From assembly GCA_034769895.1 (NCBI GenBank), contig CM068373.1:27183120-27247119 (forward strand): a stretch of DNA of 64,000 nt, read 5' to 3'. Below, piece after piece: positions 35,606-47,179 of this stretch. How positions within the stretch are numbered: the stretch's first letter is position 1; the number at the start of each line of letters is the position of its first letter. Origin of the DNA: Magicicada septendecula (taxonomy: Eukaryota; Arthropoda; Insecta; Hemiptera; Cicadidae). Made by a program: the position numbers and the translations under genes. Under the pieces are notes generated by a model, which saw only the letters and a list, made by a program, of their open reading frames with translations, ran no database searches and had not been told where the DNA came from.

Positions 35606-37104
35606 CTTCCATGTTCCATGTTTCGTTTTTCGAAAAGTGTGTGTCTGTCTGTCTGCTGTGTGTCTGTGTGTAGAAAGTTTTCTATGGCAAACGATAACTG
35701 CCGCACATTCAAACAGAATCAAACAATTTTTGCATATATCTCTGAATTGTAGAGGACTCACGGCCTGTTGTTTTTGGTGAAGATCGGTTAAGAGAAAGGG
35801 GTATTTTACCAGCAACGTTTTATGTTTTAAAAAGGGTAATTTTTATATGACGAACGATAACTGCCGCACATTCAAACAGAATCAAATAATGTTTTGCATA
35901 CGTTCCTGAATTGTAAAGGACTCAAAGCATTTTAATTTTGGTGAAGATCGGTTAAGAGAAAGGGGTAGTTTACCTGCAACATTTTATGTTTTAACTAGGG
36001 TAATTTCTTTCTATGACGAACGATAACTGCCGTCAATTCGAACAGAATCAAATATTTTTTGCAAACGTCCCTGAATTGTAGAGGACTCGAGGCCTATTGA
36101 TTTTGGTGAAGATCGGTTAAGGGAAAAGAGTAGTTTACCTGCAACATTTTATGTTTCAACAAGAGAAAAGTACTTATTTTTGAGAAATAAAGTATCCTGA
36201 TAAGAAGATCATAAATTGTAATGGAGTTAAGGCCTATTGATTTTGGTGAAAATCGGTTAAGGGAAAGGGGTAGTTAACCTGCAATGTTTTATGTTTTAAC
36301 AACGGTAATTTTTTCTATTGCGAAAGATAACTGCCGCACATTCAAACAGAATCAAATATTTTTTTGCATACGTTCCTGAACTCAAAGTACTCAAGCAAGA
36401 TCTGTTCATTTTGATGAAGATCGGTTAAGGGAAAGAGGTAGTTTACCAGCAACACTTTATGTTTTAACAACGGTAATTTTTTGTATGACGAACGATAACT
36501 GCCGCACATTCAAACAAAATCAAATATTTTTTGTGTGCTTTCCTGAATTGTAGAAAGCTCAATGCCTGTTGATTTTGGTGAAGAACGGTTATGGGGAAAG
36601 GGTAGTTTACCTGCAACATTTTATGTTTTAGCAAGAGTAAAGTACTTAATTTTGATAAATAAAGTATCCTGATAAGAAGACCATAATAAGCCACTGTAGA
36701 AACGTCGATGGAATATCTATAAATGAAGAGGCTAGTGGAAGGGGGTGGGGTAATTTTCTATAAATGAAAATGATAGTTGAAGTGGGAGGGGATAATTTTT
36801 ATTTATATGTCACGTGTACTACGTTATCCACAACAAAGAAGTAGTTTGTTGTTAAAATTCCTTCCTGGGCTGTTTGGCCGTGGTCCAATGTGTTGTACAA
36901 AACCAGACGTTTCGGCAGTGCTATCGACTGCCATCGTCAGTGAAAATGCAGTGCGTTAACGTGAGGTGCTATACGTTAGTGACCACAGTACTGTGGTTAA
37001 GGCTGAAGAAAGACATAGTTTATATGGGAATATTTCATTTCGAAAATAATTTTAAACATAAATCTTAGAACATGGAAGTCATGTATGGTTCTCCATACCG
37101 ACAT
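35606..37104 (+). mobile_element. Interspersed family H, copy 3 (near full length)
   Basis: It starts ACTTCCATGTTCCATG and ends with CTTAGAACATGGAAGTCATG and CTCCATACCGA. The ends share ACTTCCATGTTC in inverted orientation. Inside are about five tandem units of 163-165 bp (ACGATAACTGCCGCACATTC, TTTTGGTGAAGATCGG, AACATTTTATGTTTTAAC). The 3' part contains a minus-strand hammerhead-like core near 36905-36945. No transposase frame is seen, so it is non-autonomous. Confidence 0.8.
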
Positions 37105-38096
37105 TTTGTATTTACAACAAGTAAAGACCGTCTTCTTTTACGTGAGGTAACCTGTGTAACACAGGATACACTCGGCACTTTCCATAGGAAAAGTAAATAA
37201 AACTGTTAACAAAGTATAAATGAAACGTCAACGAATAACAATAACTAACTCATGAACATGAATGGAATACGTAAATTGCTTCAATAATCTTTCTTTTTTG
37301 AACTAGCCAAGTAGTTTAGAAGTTGGGTAGGGTATGCTCTTCGGCGTGCAAGAAGGGTACTGTAGGCAGCCGACCTGAAGGCTATAAGCGCGCTTGTTGT
37401 AAGTAATATACGAATGTATAATTTTTGTACTGTCGGTTGGACTAGTTTTTAGCATCATCAATTTTTGTCTAAACCGCATTACGAAATCCTCGCTCTTTCC
37501 AATGTTTGAGGCTTGTCAGTCGTGTATGATAGGTCTCGGCCAGATTTGGGGACTAGCCTCCTTCAATAGGCTTTATTCTACTAACTTTTCCTTTGCACTG
37601 ATGGTACACTACTCGACATCAATAAAAGTTTAAAGTTAATGCTGCTTTCCATTTGCAATTCTGTTTCCTTTTTCTTCTGTATGGCTGTCATTAAATCTCA
37701 GTAAGCTGTTTGTTTATTTTAAATAGCAAATTTGCGCAAAATAACTTTTGATGTATCAGTATTTATTCTCACGTGTAATTGATAAATTATGTCCATTACT
37801 CACAGCAGAATGCGAACGTATTAACAGCTGTTTAGAGTTTTAATTTATAATTTGAAAGATATTCCCAGATTTCTTATCTGACAAACAATTTATTGATATT
37901 ACAAATTCCTATCTACATGTTATTCACCTCACCCAGGATCTTTATTGATCTGACTTCTGTTGCCATTGTGTCCTTGGCATAGCCAACTGACAACGCGTAC
38001 TTCAATTTTTTTTCAAGTAACAAAGGTAATCGTCAAATGTTCTATGGTATTGTTCTCTATTCAGTCAGCACTTTCTTTTCCGTCTCGGCTGGGATG
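37105..38096. other. Unassigned stretch
   Basis: No domain, repeat family or strong regulatory motif is recognised. Confidence 0.45.
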
Positions 38097-38285
38097 AAAC
38101 TCAGAGCATGGGAAACCGCGAGGTGTGTATTACGCCTAATTGCGGGAGACATCCGCAACCTATCCTTACGGACGACTCGCCTCCGGGCTGTCGAGCCTGT
38201 CGACCACACCAGCGCGCCTCTAAGCTCCTGCGGGAATGCCACGGAGGAGCGCCTCAGGCCTGGAGCTGTGAGAAATCACTCAGAG
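38097..38285. other. GC-richer block beside the minisatellite
   Basis: This block and 38800-38960 are clearly richer in G+C and CpG than their surroundings. The right one ends CTATTGTTTGGGTAAGTATC, which contains a good splice-donor match. They could be a non-coding first exon or an unknown repeat; neither is established. Confidence 0.35.
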
Positions 38286-38789
38286 ATGCCCCATAATCAG
38301 AGATGCCTCATGATAAACATTATGCCCCATAATCAGAGATGCACCATAATATACATTATACTCCATAATCAGAGATGCCCCATAATACACATTATGCCCC
38401 ATAATCAGAGATGCCTCATGATAAACATTATGCCCCATAATCAGAGATGCACCATAATATACATTATACCCCATAATCAGAGATGCCCCATAATACACAT
38501 TATGCCCCATAATCAGAGATGCCCCATAATACACATTATACCCCATAATCAAAGGTGCTCCGTAATACACATTATGGCCCATAATCAGAGATGCCCCATA
38601 ATACACATTATACCCCATAATCTGAGATGCCCCATGATACACATTATGCCCCATAATCAGAGATACCCCATGATACACATTATGCCCCATAATCAGAGAT
38701 GCCCCATAATACACATTATACCCCATAATCAGAGATGCCCCGTAATACACATTATGCCCCATAATCAAAGATGCCCCATGATACACACG
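38286..38789 (+). repeat. 36-bp minisatellite, 14 units, open on both strands
   Basis: Each unit reads CCATAATCAGAGATGCCCCA, then TAATACACATTATG with variants. It holds CATAAT-ACAC-ATTATG, a 6-bp inverted repeat with a 4-base loop. Units 1-3 and 4-6 show the same order of variants, a 108-bp higher-order period. Because 36 is a multiple of 3, long frames run through it on both strands (255 codons plus, 168 codons minus). Neither looks like a functional protein. Confidence 0.95.
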
Positions 38790-39437
38790 CCTATTGTGTA
38801 TTAGTGGACCGCACCATAACTCCTTGTGCCGAGCGAAAGACCGAGCTGCGCTGTTAGAACCTGGCGTTCATCGGGCTACGGCCTAAACAATGCTAACAAA
38901 TCAGAGCGCGAGACGCCCCGTGCATCTTCTGCCTGTCTGTTCTCTATTGTTTGGGTAAGTATCAATTTGACGTCTTCTAATTTCAACAAAAAAGTGCATC
39001 AGTAAGATCAGTAAGTTAACATTAAAAGTTTAACAGTTTTGTTGTATCTTAGATACGCTTCAGTAAGGATTAAAAATAATGATACTCAAGTAACGTTAAC
39101 TCCAGTGATTTACAATATTAAAAATCAATGCAGTCCGTTGCAACGTAATCGCAGCATAGTTACGAGGTCCGTTTAATTAAGGTCCGGATTCGCTAACCAC
39201 AAAATTGGGCTCTAAACATCAATTGGGTTAAAGCAAAGCAACAACGCAACGTGAAACAACAGACAGGAAGTTATTACCCGATTTGCGTTGTGCGCCTACT
39301 ACATTTGCGTTATGCAAATATCGGGTGATTCAGTTGGAGGTTACAATTTTAAGTTGGCAATACAGTACTATTATCTTGTGAAAGATAAACAGCTGATATT
39401 TGAAATTGGTCATTGTTAAGTATTAACATTTGTTGTT

Positions 39438-40819
39438 ATGGAGCGGTATTCGACTCAAGAACGTATTTTAATTGTTAAACGCTATTTTCGAAGTGGAGAA
39501 AATTTAACTAACACGATTCGCCCACTGCGAAATGACTTCGGTAATCATAGCCGTCCATATCGTGTCGCGGTTAAAAAATTAATCGGAAAATTCAGTAGAA
39601 CCGCGTCAGTGTTGGATGTGGATAGATTAGTACGTCCTCCCAGTGGCCGGTCACTCACAAATACCGACGCAGTGAGTGCCAGTGTCCATGACAATCCGTC
39701 GACCTCCATTCGCCATCGTTCCCAGCAGTTCGACCTTTCCAACAGCACCACCCAACGCATGTTAACTAAAGATCTGCATTTGCATGCCTACAAGATCCAA
39801 TTGACCCAGGAATTGAAGGGAACAGATCATAGACAGCGTCGTGACTTCGTTGATTGGGTGTTAGAGAACCACCAAGCTGATGGTGATTTTGCGTAGAAAA
39901 TCATTTTCAGCGATGAAGCTTATTTTCAACTGAATGTGTATGTAAACAAGCAAAATTGCCGCATTTCAGGACTTGAAAATCCACGAGCCATTCTTGAACA
40001 ACCTATGCATCCACAAAAAGTCACCGTTTGGTGCGGATTTTGGGTCGGCGTCGTGATTGGGCCGTACTTTTAACATTGCAAATGTTTAAAAGGACGTGTC
40101 GCACATTTGCGGCCGATCGCTGGTGCGTGATCGAAAATGGGAACCGGTGAGTTTCCATAGAAACTACTTCTTTGTTGTCAATAACGTAATACACATATAA
40201 AACTGCGCTTATGAATGCAACTACATTTAACTTATAATCTGTACATTGGTAAATGAAGAATGAATTCATTGATTGGCGAATGAACATAAATGTATATATT
40301 TTTTAGATTTATTGAAGCATTTTCAATGCCATTCTCTGTGCAATGCCTGTAAATTTTTTGAAAATCCCCGTGGTGATGCAGTAACAGTCAATGGTGAACG
40401 TTATCGGGAGACGATAACAAATTTTTTTGGCACCACTTGGATGATATGGATTTTGAAGACATGTGGTTCCAACAAGACGGTGCCACTTGCCACACCGCGC
40501 GAGAAATAATACAGTTGTTGCTTACAAAGTTCTCCGGCTGCGTCATCTCACGTTCCGACGATCAACATTGGCCACCAAGGTCGTGTGATCTCACGCCATT
40601 GGACTATTTTCTTTGGGTTTATTTAAAGCAGAAAGTGTATACCAGTGACCCCAAAACGATTCCAGAGCTAAAAGATGAGATTCGCCATGTTATTCATGAA
40701 CTGCCCAGGAGTTATGGCGGAAAGCGATGGAGAATTTCATCAAAAGGGCAGAAGTCTGCAGGGCCGCTCGTGGCAGCAATTTGCCCGATATCGTTTATCA
40801 TGTTTAATGTCAATGTCTA
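39438..40819 (+). pseudogene. DD41D mariner transposase, broken
   Basis: The N-terminal 152 codons (MERYSTQERILIVKRYF...) carry the helix-turn-helix region. After a TAG come IIFSDEAYFQLN (first Asp), NPRAILEQPMHPQKVTVWCG and GPYF. A 280-bp insertion follows (40073-40355), then ENPRGDAVTVNGERYR, WFQQDGATCHTA (second Asp), and WPPRSCDLTPLDYFLW (third Asp). Forty-one residues separate the last two Asp, the rosa signature. The tail NFIKRAEVCRAARGSNLPDI is reached only after a frame change. Defects: one nonsense codon, one insertion and at least two frame changes. Confidence 0.9.
40073..40355 (-). mobile_element. Insertion in the mariner, partly family H
   Basis: Between GPYF and ENPRGD the mariner frame is interrupted. 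Within the insert, CTACTTCTTTGTTGT, AATAACGTA and ACACATATAA match the complement of the family H 3' region (for example 44055-44105). Exact insertion limits are uncertain. Confidence 0.55.
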
Positions 40820-41231
40820 AACAACATATCGAAATAAATACATTAAGCCTTTATCAAAAACCAACGTGTTTTATTTCACTTTAAAATTGTAACTTCTAAT
40901 TGAATCACCCTTTATATTGTGTCAGCTGTAAAGTTTCCAAACTCAAATAACCGTTACCTTTGCATTCATATGACAATTACTGGATTCTTCCTGTGTGTTG
41001 CTGGAATCTGTATTTTCTCGTTAATACGAAGAATGTGTAGGGGTGTGTTCGCTAAACATGTGTTCAGGGTGTTTGTGGGATGTGTATGAGCGAGGGTGCG
41101 CAGGACCTAGTATACAGTCACTTGACCCTCCCCTTTACCAGCTCCTGAATGATAAAATAAATGCCATTATATGGTTACATTATGAGATTAAGAAAAGACA
41201 GGACATAAGTACTGCATAATAGGAAAAGACA

Positions 41232-41343
41232 GATAATGAGAATGAGAAACTGGAGAAAAGATACTACAAACTTTGCATCATTTTGTTGATAATGAGAATG
41301 AGAAACTGGAGAAAAGATACTACAAACTTTGCATCATTTTGTT
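41232..41343 (+). repeat. Perfect 56-bp tandem duplication
   Basis: GATAATGAGAATGAGAAACT through CATCATTTTGTT is repeated twice without a mismatch directly before family H copy 4. It is therefore recent. Confidence 0.85.
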
Positions 41344-41344
41344 T

Positions 41345-43492
41345 CCATGTTCCATAAGGAAATGAAAGTATGGTGATGCCGCAAAAATTACGAGTTCGAG
41401 ATAAGGGCTGATTCTAATTGTACTACTCTCTTAAACAAGAAGAAAATTCATTTTTCGAAAAATGTCTCTGTGTGTGTCTGTGTGTCTGTCTGTGTGTCTG
41501 TCTGTAGAATTTTCCTCTATGGCAAACGATAACAGCCGCAAATTAAAAACAGAATCAAATAATGTTTTGCATACGTCTCTGAATTGTAGAGGACTCAAGG
41601 TCTATTGATTTTGGTGAAGATCGGTTAAGTGGGACCGGTAATTTACCAGAAACGTTTTATGTTTTAACAAAAGTAAAGTACTTAATTTTGATAAATAAAG
41701 TATCCTGGAGAGAAGATCATAATAATCCACTGTAGAAATAGACGAAATGTCCGTAAATGAAGAGGCTAGTTGAAGGGGGTGGGGGTAATTTTTCTATAAA
41801 TGAAAATGATAGTTTAAATGGGAGGAGGGGGAAGGGATAATTTTCGAAAAGTGTGTGTGTGTGTCTGTCTGCCTGTCTGTCTGTATGTCTGTATGTCTGT
41901 CTGTCTGTCTATCTGTAGATTTTGTTTCTATGGCAAACGATAAGAGCCGCACATTCAAACAGAATCAATTAATTTTTTGCATACAGTTCTGAATTGTAAA
42001 GTACACAAGATCTATTGCTTTTGGTGAAGATCGGTTAAGGGAAAGGGGTAGTTTACCAACAACGTTTTATGTTTTAACTAGGGTACTTTATATGGCAAAC
42101 GATAACAGCCGCAAATTCAAACATAATCAAATAATTTTTTCATACAACTCTGAATTGAAGAGTTCTCAAGACCTATTGTTTTTGGTGAAGATCTGTTAAG
42201 GGGAAGGGGTAGTTTACCTGCAACGTTTTTATCAAGGGTAATTTTTTTTTTAGGCAAACGATAACAGCCGCAAATTCAAACAGAATCAAATAATGTTCTG
42301 GATACAACCATGATTTGTAAAGTTGTCAAGACCTGTTGGTTTTGGTGAAGATCGGTTAAGGGAAATGGGTAGTTAACCAGCAACGTTTTATGTTTTCGCA
42401 AGGGTAATTTTTTTTTATGAACGATAACTGCGGAAATTCAAAGACATTCAAATAATTTTTTGCATACGATCCTGAATTGTAAAGAAGTGAAGGCCTGTTG
42501 ATTTTGGTGAAGATCGATTAAGGGAAAGGGGTAGTTTACCGGCCACTGTTCATGTTTTAACAAGAGTAATTGTTTCTATGACGAACGGTAACTGCCGCAC
42601 ATTCAAACAGAATCAAATATTTTTGACATGATAATGTCTTATGGCTGGGGGTCATTTGAAAATTTCTGTAACGCATCACGCTGCATGACGTCATCATTTA
42701 CCAGCCGGGAATCGTTAACTAAAACCGCGACCGCTAACGTGCTAACGTCCGTCGCAGATTAAAGACCTAACAAGCAAACAACACTGCATATCTGTAGATA
42801 GGTATGTAACCAATCAGTCAGTCAGTAACCATAATAATGTTGCGTTTAGCTGGCGGCTGAAAGACATTATCATGCTCTTAAGCTTTTACCATTTGGTAAA
42901 CGGTACTTTACTTTTTTGCATGCGTCCCTGAATTGTAAAGGACTATAGGCATTTTTATTTTGGTGAAGATCGGTTCAGAGAAAGGGGTAGTTTACCTGCA
43001 ACGTTTTATGTTTTAACAAGAGTAAAGTACTTACTTTTGATAAACAAAGTATCCTGATAAGAAGCTCCTAATAATCCACTGTAGAAACGTAGATGAAATT
43101 TCTATAAATCAAGAGGCTAGTTAAACGGGGTGGGGGTAATTTTCTATTAATGAAAATTATAGTTGAAGAGGGAGGGGAGAATTTTTTATATGTGTACTAC
43201 GTTATCGGGAACAAAGAAGTAGTTTTTTGTTAAAATTCCTTCCCGGGCTGGTTAGCCGTAGTCCAATGTTTTCTGCAAAACCAGACGTTTCGGCAATGCC
43301 ATCGACTGCCATCATCAGTGAAAATCGAGTGCGAAAACGTGAGGTGGTATACGTTAGTGACCACAGTACTGTGGTTAAGGCTGAAGCAATAAGTAGAAAG
43401 AAGTATTTTCTATGGAAATATTTCATTTCGAATATGATTTTAAATATAAGTCTTAGAACATGGAAGTCATGTATGGATCTCCATACCGATAT
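41345..43492 (+). mobile_element. Interspersed family H, copy 4
   Basis: It starts CCATGTTCCATAAGGAAATG and ends CTTAGAACATGGAAGTCATG plus CTCCATACCGATATT. It contains a GTCT/GTGT-rich tract near 41466-41510 and again at 41855-41920, which suggests a nested or duplicated 5' part, and about seven 165-bp-type units. A MITE-like insertion interrupts it at 42625-42908. A minus-strand CTGATGA...GAAAC hammerhead-like core lies near 43282-43321. Confidence 0.8.
42627..42874. mobile_element. MITE-like insertion with perfect 14-bp inverted ends
   Basis: CATGATAATGTCTT (42627-42640) and AAGACATTATCATG (42861-42874) are perfect reverse complements. The 248-bp interior has no frame. It interrupts the internal repeat of family H copy 4. 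A related core (CATGATAATGTC, TATATCTGTAG) occurs near 45570-45605. Confidence 0.75.
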
Positions 43493-44360
43493 TTTTATGA
43501 CGAATGATAACTACCGTACCGCATATTAAAAGGGAATCAAATAATTGTTTGCATACATTCCTGAATTTTTAAGTACTCAAGGTCTGTTGATTTTGGTGGA
43601 GATCGGTTAAGGGAAAGGGGTAGTTTACCTGCAACATTGTATGTTTTAACAACGGTAATTTTTTCTATGATGAACGATAACTGCCGCACATTCAAACAGA
43701 AACAAACATTTCTTTGCATCGTTCCTGAATTGTAAAGGAGTGAAGGCTTATTGATTTTGGTGAAGATCGGTTAATGGAAATGGGTAGTTTACCAGCAACA
43801 CTTTATGTTTTAACAACGGTAATTTTTTCTATAACGAACGATAACTGCCGCACATTCAAACAGAATCAAATATTTTTTGTGTGCATTCCTGAATTGTAGA
43901 AAACTCAAGGTCTGTTGATTTTGGTGAAGAACGGTTCATAATAAGCCACTGTAGAAACGTCGATGGAATATCTATAAATGAAGAGACTAGTTGAAGGGGG
44001 TGGGGTAATTTTCTATAAATAAAAATGATAGTTGAAGTGGGAGGGGATAATTTTTATTTATATGTCATGTGTACTACGTTATCCACAACAAAGAAGTAGT
44101 TTGTTGTTAAAATTCCTTCGCGGGATATTTGGCCGCGGTCCAATGTTTTGTACAAAACCAGACGTTTCTGCAGTGCTATCGACTGCCATCGTCAGTGCAA
44201 ATCGAGTGCGCTAACGTGAGGTGGTATACGTTAGTGACCACAGTACTGTGGTTAAGGCTGAGGAAAGACATAGTTTCTATGGAAATATTTCATTTCGAAA
44301 ATGATTTTAAATATAAATCTTAGAACATGGAAGACATGTATGGTTCTCCATACCGATATT
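43493..44360 (+). mobile_element. Interspersed family H, copy 5 (5'-truncated)
   Basis: It begins inside an internal unit directly after the end of copy 4, has about three units, then the 3' region (AGACGTTTCTGCAGTGCTAT, ATTTCATTTCGAAAATGATT). It ends at TCTCCATACCGATATT. Confidence 0.8.
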
Positions 44361-44849
44361 CTATAATGCAATAAAACGTTATTTTTTGTTATAAAAGCAA
44401 CGAATCAATAAATTTTAGTTTAAAGAACAACACCTTATCTATTACAGGTTAATACACTCGTAACGCGATAACAAATGTAAGTCAGTTTCGTTTGGTTTAC
44501 ATTCCACAGTCAAGGTTACGTTTGTTTTTGTCAAGGTAATGGTTAAATTAGAAGCGCTATTTTTAAAAACACGGTAACTGATATGAATATATTTTTTTTA
44601 TAATTAAGCAACGAACAAACAGTCGCTGTGTCATTTTTTCTTGTCGCATTCGAACTGGCGGTGTCAACGTGTCCCAAGAAACAAGTTCAGGAAGAGTCAC
44701 GTTGACATATAGATTGGACTACGTGTAACTCTCGCGCTGGTAATCATTATCGATATACGTATGATGAATTTAGTAATGACGACTTTGTATCTACTACACA
44801 CATAAGGTTCTCATCATTTCGTAATGTTACGAGAATATATTATATACTA
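44361..44849. other. Unassigned stretch
   Basis: A short inverted pair (GTGTCAACGTG near 44670 and CACGTTGACAT near 44700) is present. No coding content is seen. Confidence 0.45.
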
Positions 44850-44880
44850 ACTGTTACCCGCGGCTTCGCACGCGAATATT
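44850..44880 (-). mobile_element. Helitron-type terminal block, second copy
   Basis: The minus strand reads TTCGCGTGCGAAGCCGCGGG, TAACAGTTAG, then T. It differs from the 35331 end by one base in the CTAG position and abuts the LINE fragment at 44890. Confidence 0.4.
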
Positions 44881-44889
44881 GGACTTGTA

Positions 44890-45180
44890 GTAAGTAATAA
44901 TTCACTCCCGTATAGGGCAACACTCCACACGTACATCTTTACTAGATTTTTCCTTATTTTTAGTCTGACAGTGTTTGACGTGAAGAGGTTTTTCAGTTTG
45001 TTGAAAGCAATTTTAGCCTGGTTAATTCTGCTTAAATTCTGGTTAATTCTCCTTACTGCTACGTCCATCACTTGTGATTTTACTTCCTACATAGTTATAT
45101 TCTTTAACTGCCTGGAGAACATTATTTCCAAGAGTTATTCTGACTGAATCTTCTTCCTTCCGACTACAGACTAGGACCTT
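44890..45180 (-). pseudogene. LINE reverse-transcriptase C-terminal fragment
   Basis: Minus-strand reading gives VKEYNYVGSKITSDGRSSKE, then after a frame change INQAKIAFNKLKNLFTSNTV and KIRKNLVKMYVWSVALYGSE. This is the very conserved segment preceding the LINE thumb. It stops exactly after GSE, where the Helitron-type end begins. Confidence 0.75.
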
Positions 45181-45299
45181 GGTCTTTTGTTAATTTATTT
45201 TCATATTGAATTCATTCTTCGTTACTTGATCCATTGTGTCAAAAATTGTGTCTTAAATTTAAATAATTAATTTTCTGACAAAAATTTTCCAACTGGTGT

Positions 45300-45480
45300 A
45301 GGTAAAGCAATCGTAAGGAGTGCCTCAAAATTGTGAGAAATATATGGACAAAAGAAACAGAGTAATTTCTTTAGGGTAGTAAATAATTCAATATTTGAGG
45401 CGAAAACAACGATTACTTTACCTAGTGGTATTAGACAAGGCGTAGTATGACTTACATCACAATTAATTTACTTTTTAAAG
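45300..45480 (+). pseudogene. LINE reverse-transcriptase palm remnant
   Basis: Plus-strand reading with frame changes gives LKIVRNIWTKETE and TITLPSGIRQGVV. The latter matches the Ser/Pro-Gly-x-x-Gln-Gly region of reverse transcriptase motif 4. It is heavily decayed. Confidence 0.45.
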
Positions 45481-46664
45481 TGAAAACTTCTATAGGCACG
45501 TTGGGCGATTTTTGGATGGGTAAAATCTTATGAGTTCGCGTCACCGACATGCTCATGCCAACATGATAATGTCGGCATGCTAATGTTAACAGTATATCTG
45601 TAGCTATAAGTATGACGTGTTGCGCGTGGCCAGCAGTGAAAGTATAGATTATACTTGTGCGTAATACTATTATTTATACTATTTAACACACTTTTATCGT
45701 TTACGTACTTTATTTTGGAGTTTCTTACACTGCCGAATTTGCTATCGCGTGTTCGATCCTTAGCGCGATTTTGGCTTTCCGTATTAACAATTAACGCAAT
45801 ACTTATGATCTATTTTACATTATTTTTATTCTTATTAATTACTTATACTATATTATATGATATTTACATAATTGTTATTTGTCCGTCTGGCTGTTAATTT
45901 AGGGTTTTTCGTCATGTCTAATGTCGAAGTATGTATATTTAATAGTTTTTTTATTATTGTAAGATTGTAACATTAGTGCTGTGTATATGTATATAAGTAA
46001 AGTTAAATTGACTACGTGGAAAGTTTAATGTGTGTATACTGTGCATTGTTTAAATTGTGTTTTAGTTTGATCATTATTTTAAATGTTCAAATGTAGGATC
46101 ACTGTGCAGTACAAAAGTGAGTACTAAATATGTTAATATTTTTATATAGAAAAATAAATAACATAAACAAAGCATGTATTTTCAAATATTTCCAATATTC
46201 GTATCAATATTTCCGTTTAAAAATTTGATATTATTTATTTTTTATTTTTGATATTTGACCTCTGCCATACATCATGCAATGACTATTTCATAGTGGCTTA
46301 GGAGTTATCTTACTAGCGTGGTAAAACAAATTTCTAGTTGTTCGATAGTTTTTGCCGCGGATTAGTAATTAATAAGTAAACCATATAAAAATGTATATAA
46401 TTGTTGCTCGGAGTGCCGATAGATGTGAAAACCAGACTGATGTTAAAGATTTTAATTTACAAAAAATTTTAATTTTTGATACTACAATTAATTTGAATAT
46501 CCAAAAAAAGCCACTGTTATTTCATAGTTTTAAGTTTTCACTTCTGTCGGCAGTCCTCAATGACTGCCTATTTTTAAATTTTTTTTATCATTGAACTACA
46601 CAAGCTATCTAAACATATTTAATTTTAATTCAAATTGAAACACGTATTTTTTGTATTGTCTTAT
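45481..46664. other. A+T-rich stretch, no gene recognised
   Basis: A possible relative of the 42627 MITE lies near 45550-45650. Several 60-80-codon frames have no known domain. Confidence 0.45.
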
Positions 46665-46706
46665 CTTAGAACATGGAAGTCATGTATGGTTCTCCATACC
46701 GATATT
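46665..46706 (+). mobile_element. Interspersed family H, 3'-end fragment
   Basis: Only the terminal block is present: CTTAGAACATGGAAGTCATG, then GGTTCTCCATACCGATATT. Confidence 0.7.
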
Positions 46707-46729
46707 TATATGTACAACTGTGTGTTAAC

Positions 46730-47173
46730 CGCTTTTCTCTATCTTAACTATTACAGGTTTTATTTACATTAATTTCACTGTATTTACACTTTTTATTGTT
46801 TTCGCACAATCTTCTGTATACGCGTGCGTCTTTATATTATTCACACTGTGGCGTATTTTGTTTTGTGATATTTTACACACACTTATCACAATTTACATAA
46901 TTTATTTATTGATTAGCGTTTATTTAGGGGTGACGCTTTGCAGGAATTAACTGGCCACACTCACACACGTAAGATACACGTGTACACAGACGCAGCTGTG
47001 TGTGGCGTGACTTCCCTGTTCAAACAGGCAAATTCGTTGTTCTCCTTTACACTCTCTATCTGAATATTAATTATTATTACTACTGATAATATTGATTATT
47101 TATTTTAATTTACTTAAATTATCTTAACTAATTGTGCAATGCACAATACCATATACATACGTACTGTTGCAAT
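46730..47173 (-). mobile_element. Gypsy-type LTR fragment, related to 7310-8376
   Basis: The minus strand starts TGCAACAGTACGTATG and continues GGTATTGTGCATTGCACAAT. A GGGGTGACGCTTTGCAGGAA block on the plus strand aligns with GGGTGGCGCTTTTCATGAAT at 8110. No coding region adjoins it. Confidence 0.5.
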
Positions 47174-47179
47174 ATATAT

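Larger units (their letters stand above)
39321..40912 (+). mobile_element. rosa-type (DD41D) mariner element
   Basis: Inverted ends GGGTGATTCAGTTGGAGG-type (39321) and GGGTGATTCAATTAGAAG-type (complement, ending 40912) continue into TTACAATTTTAA on both sides. TA flanks each end. The interior carries a broken transposase interrupted by about 280 bp of foreign DNA. Confidence 0.85.

Noticed and set aside
38037-38804. 255-codon plus-strand frame and 168-codon minus-strand frame
   Set aside because: They exist because a 36-bp tandem repeat keeps frame on both strands; no signal peptide or known domain, and the unit is quasi-palindromic.
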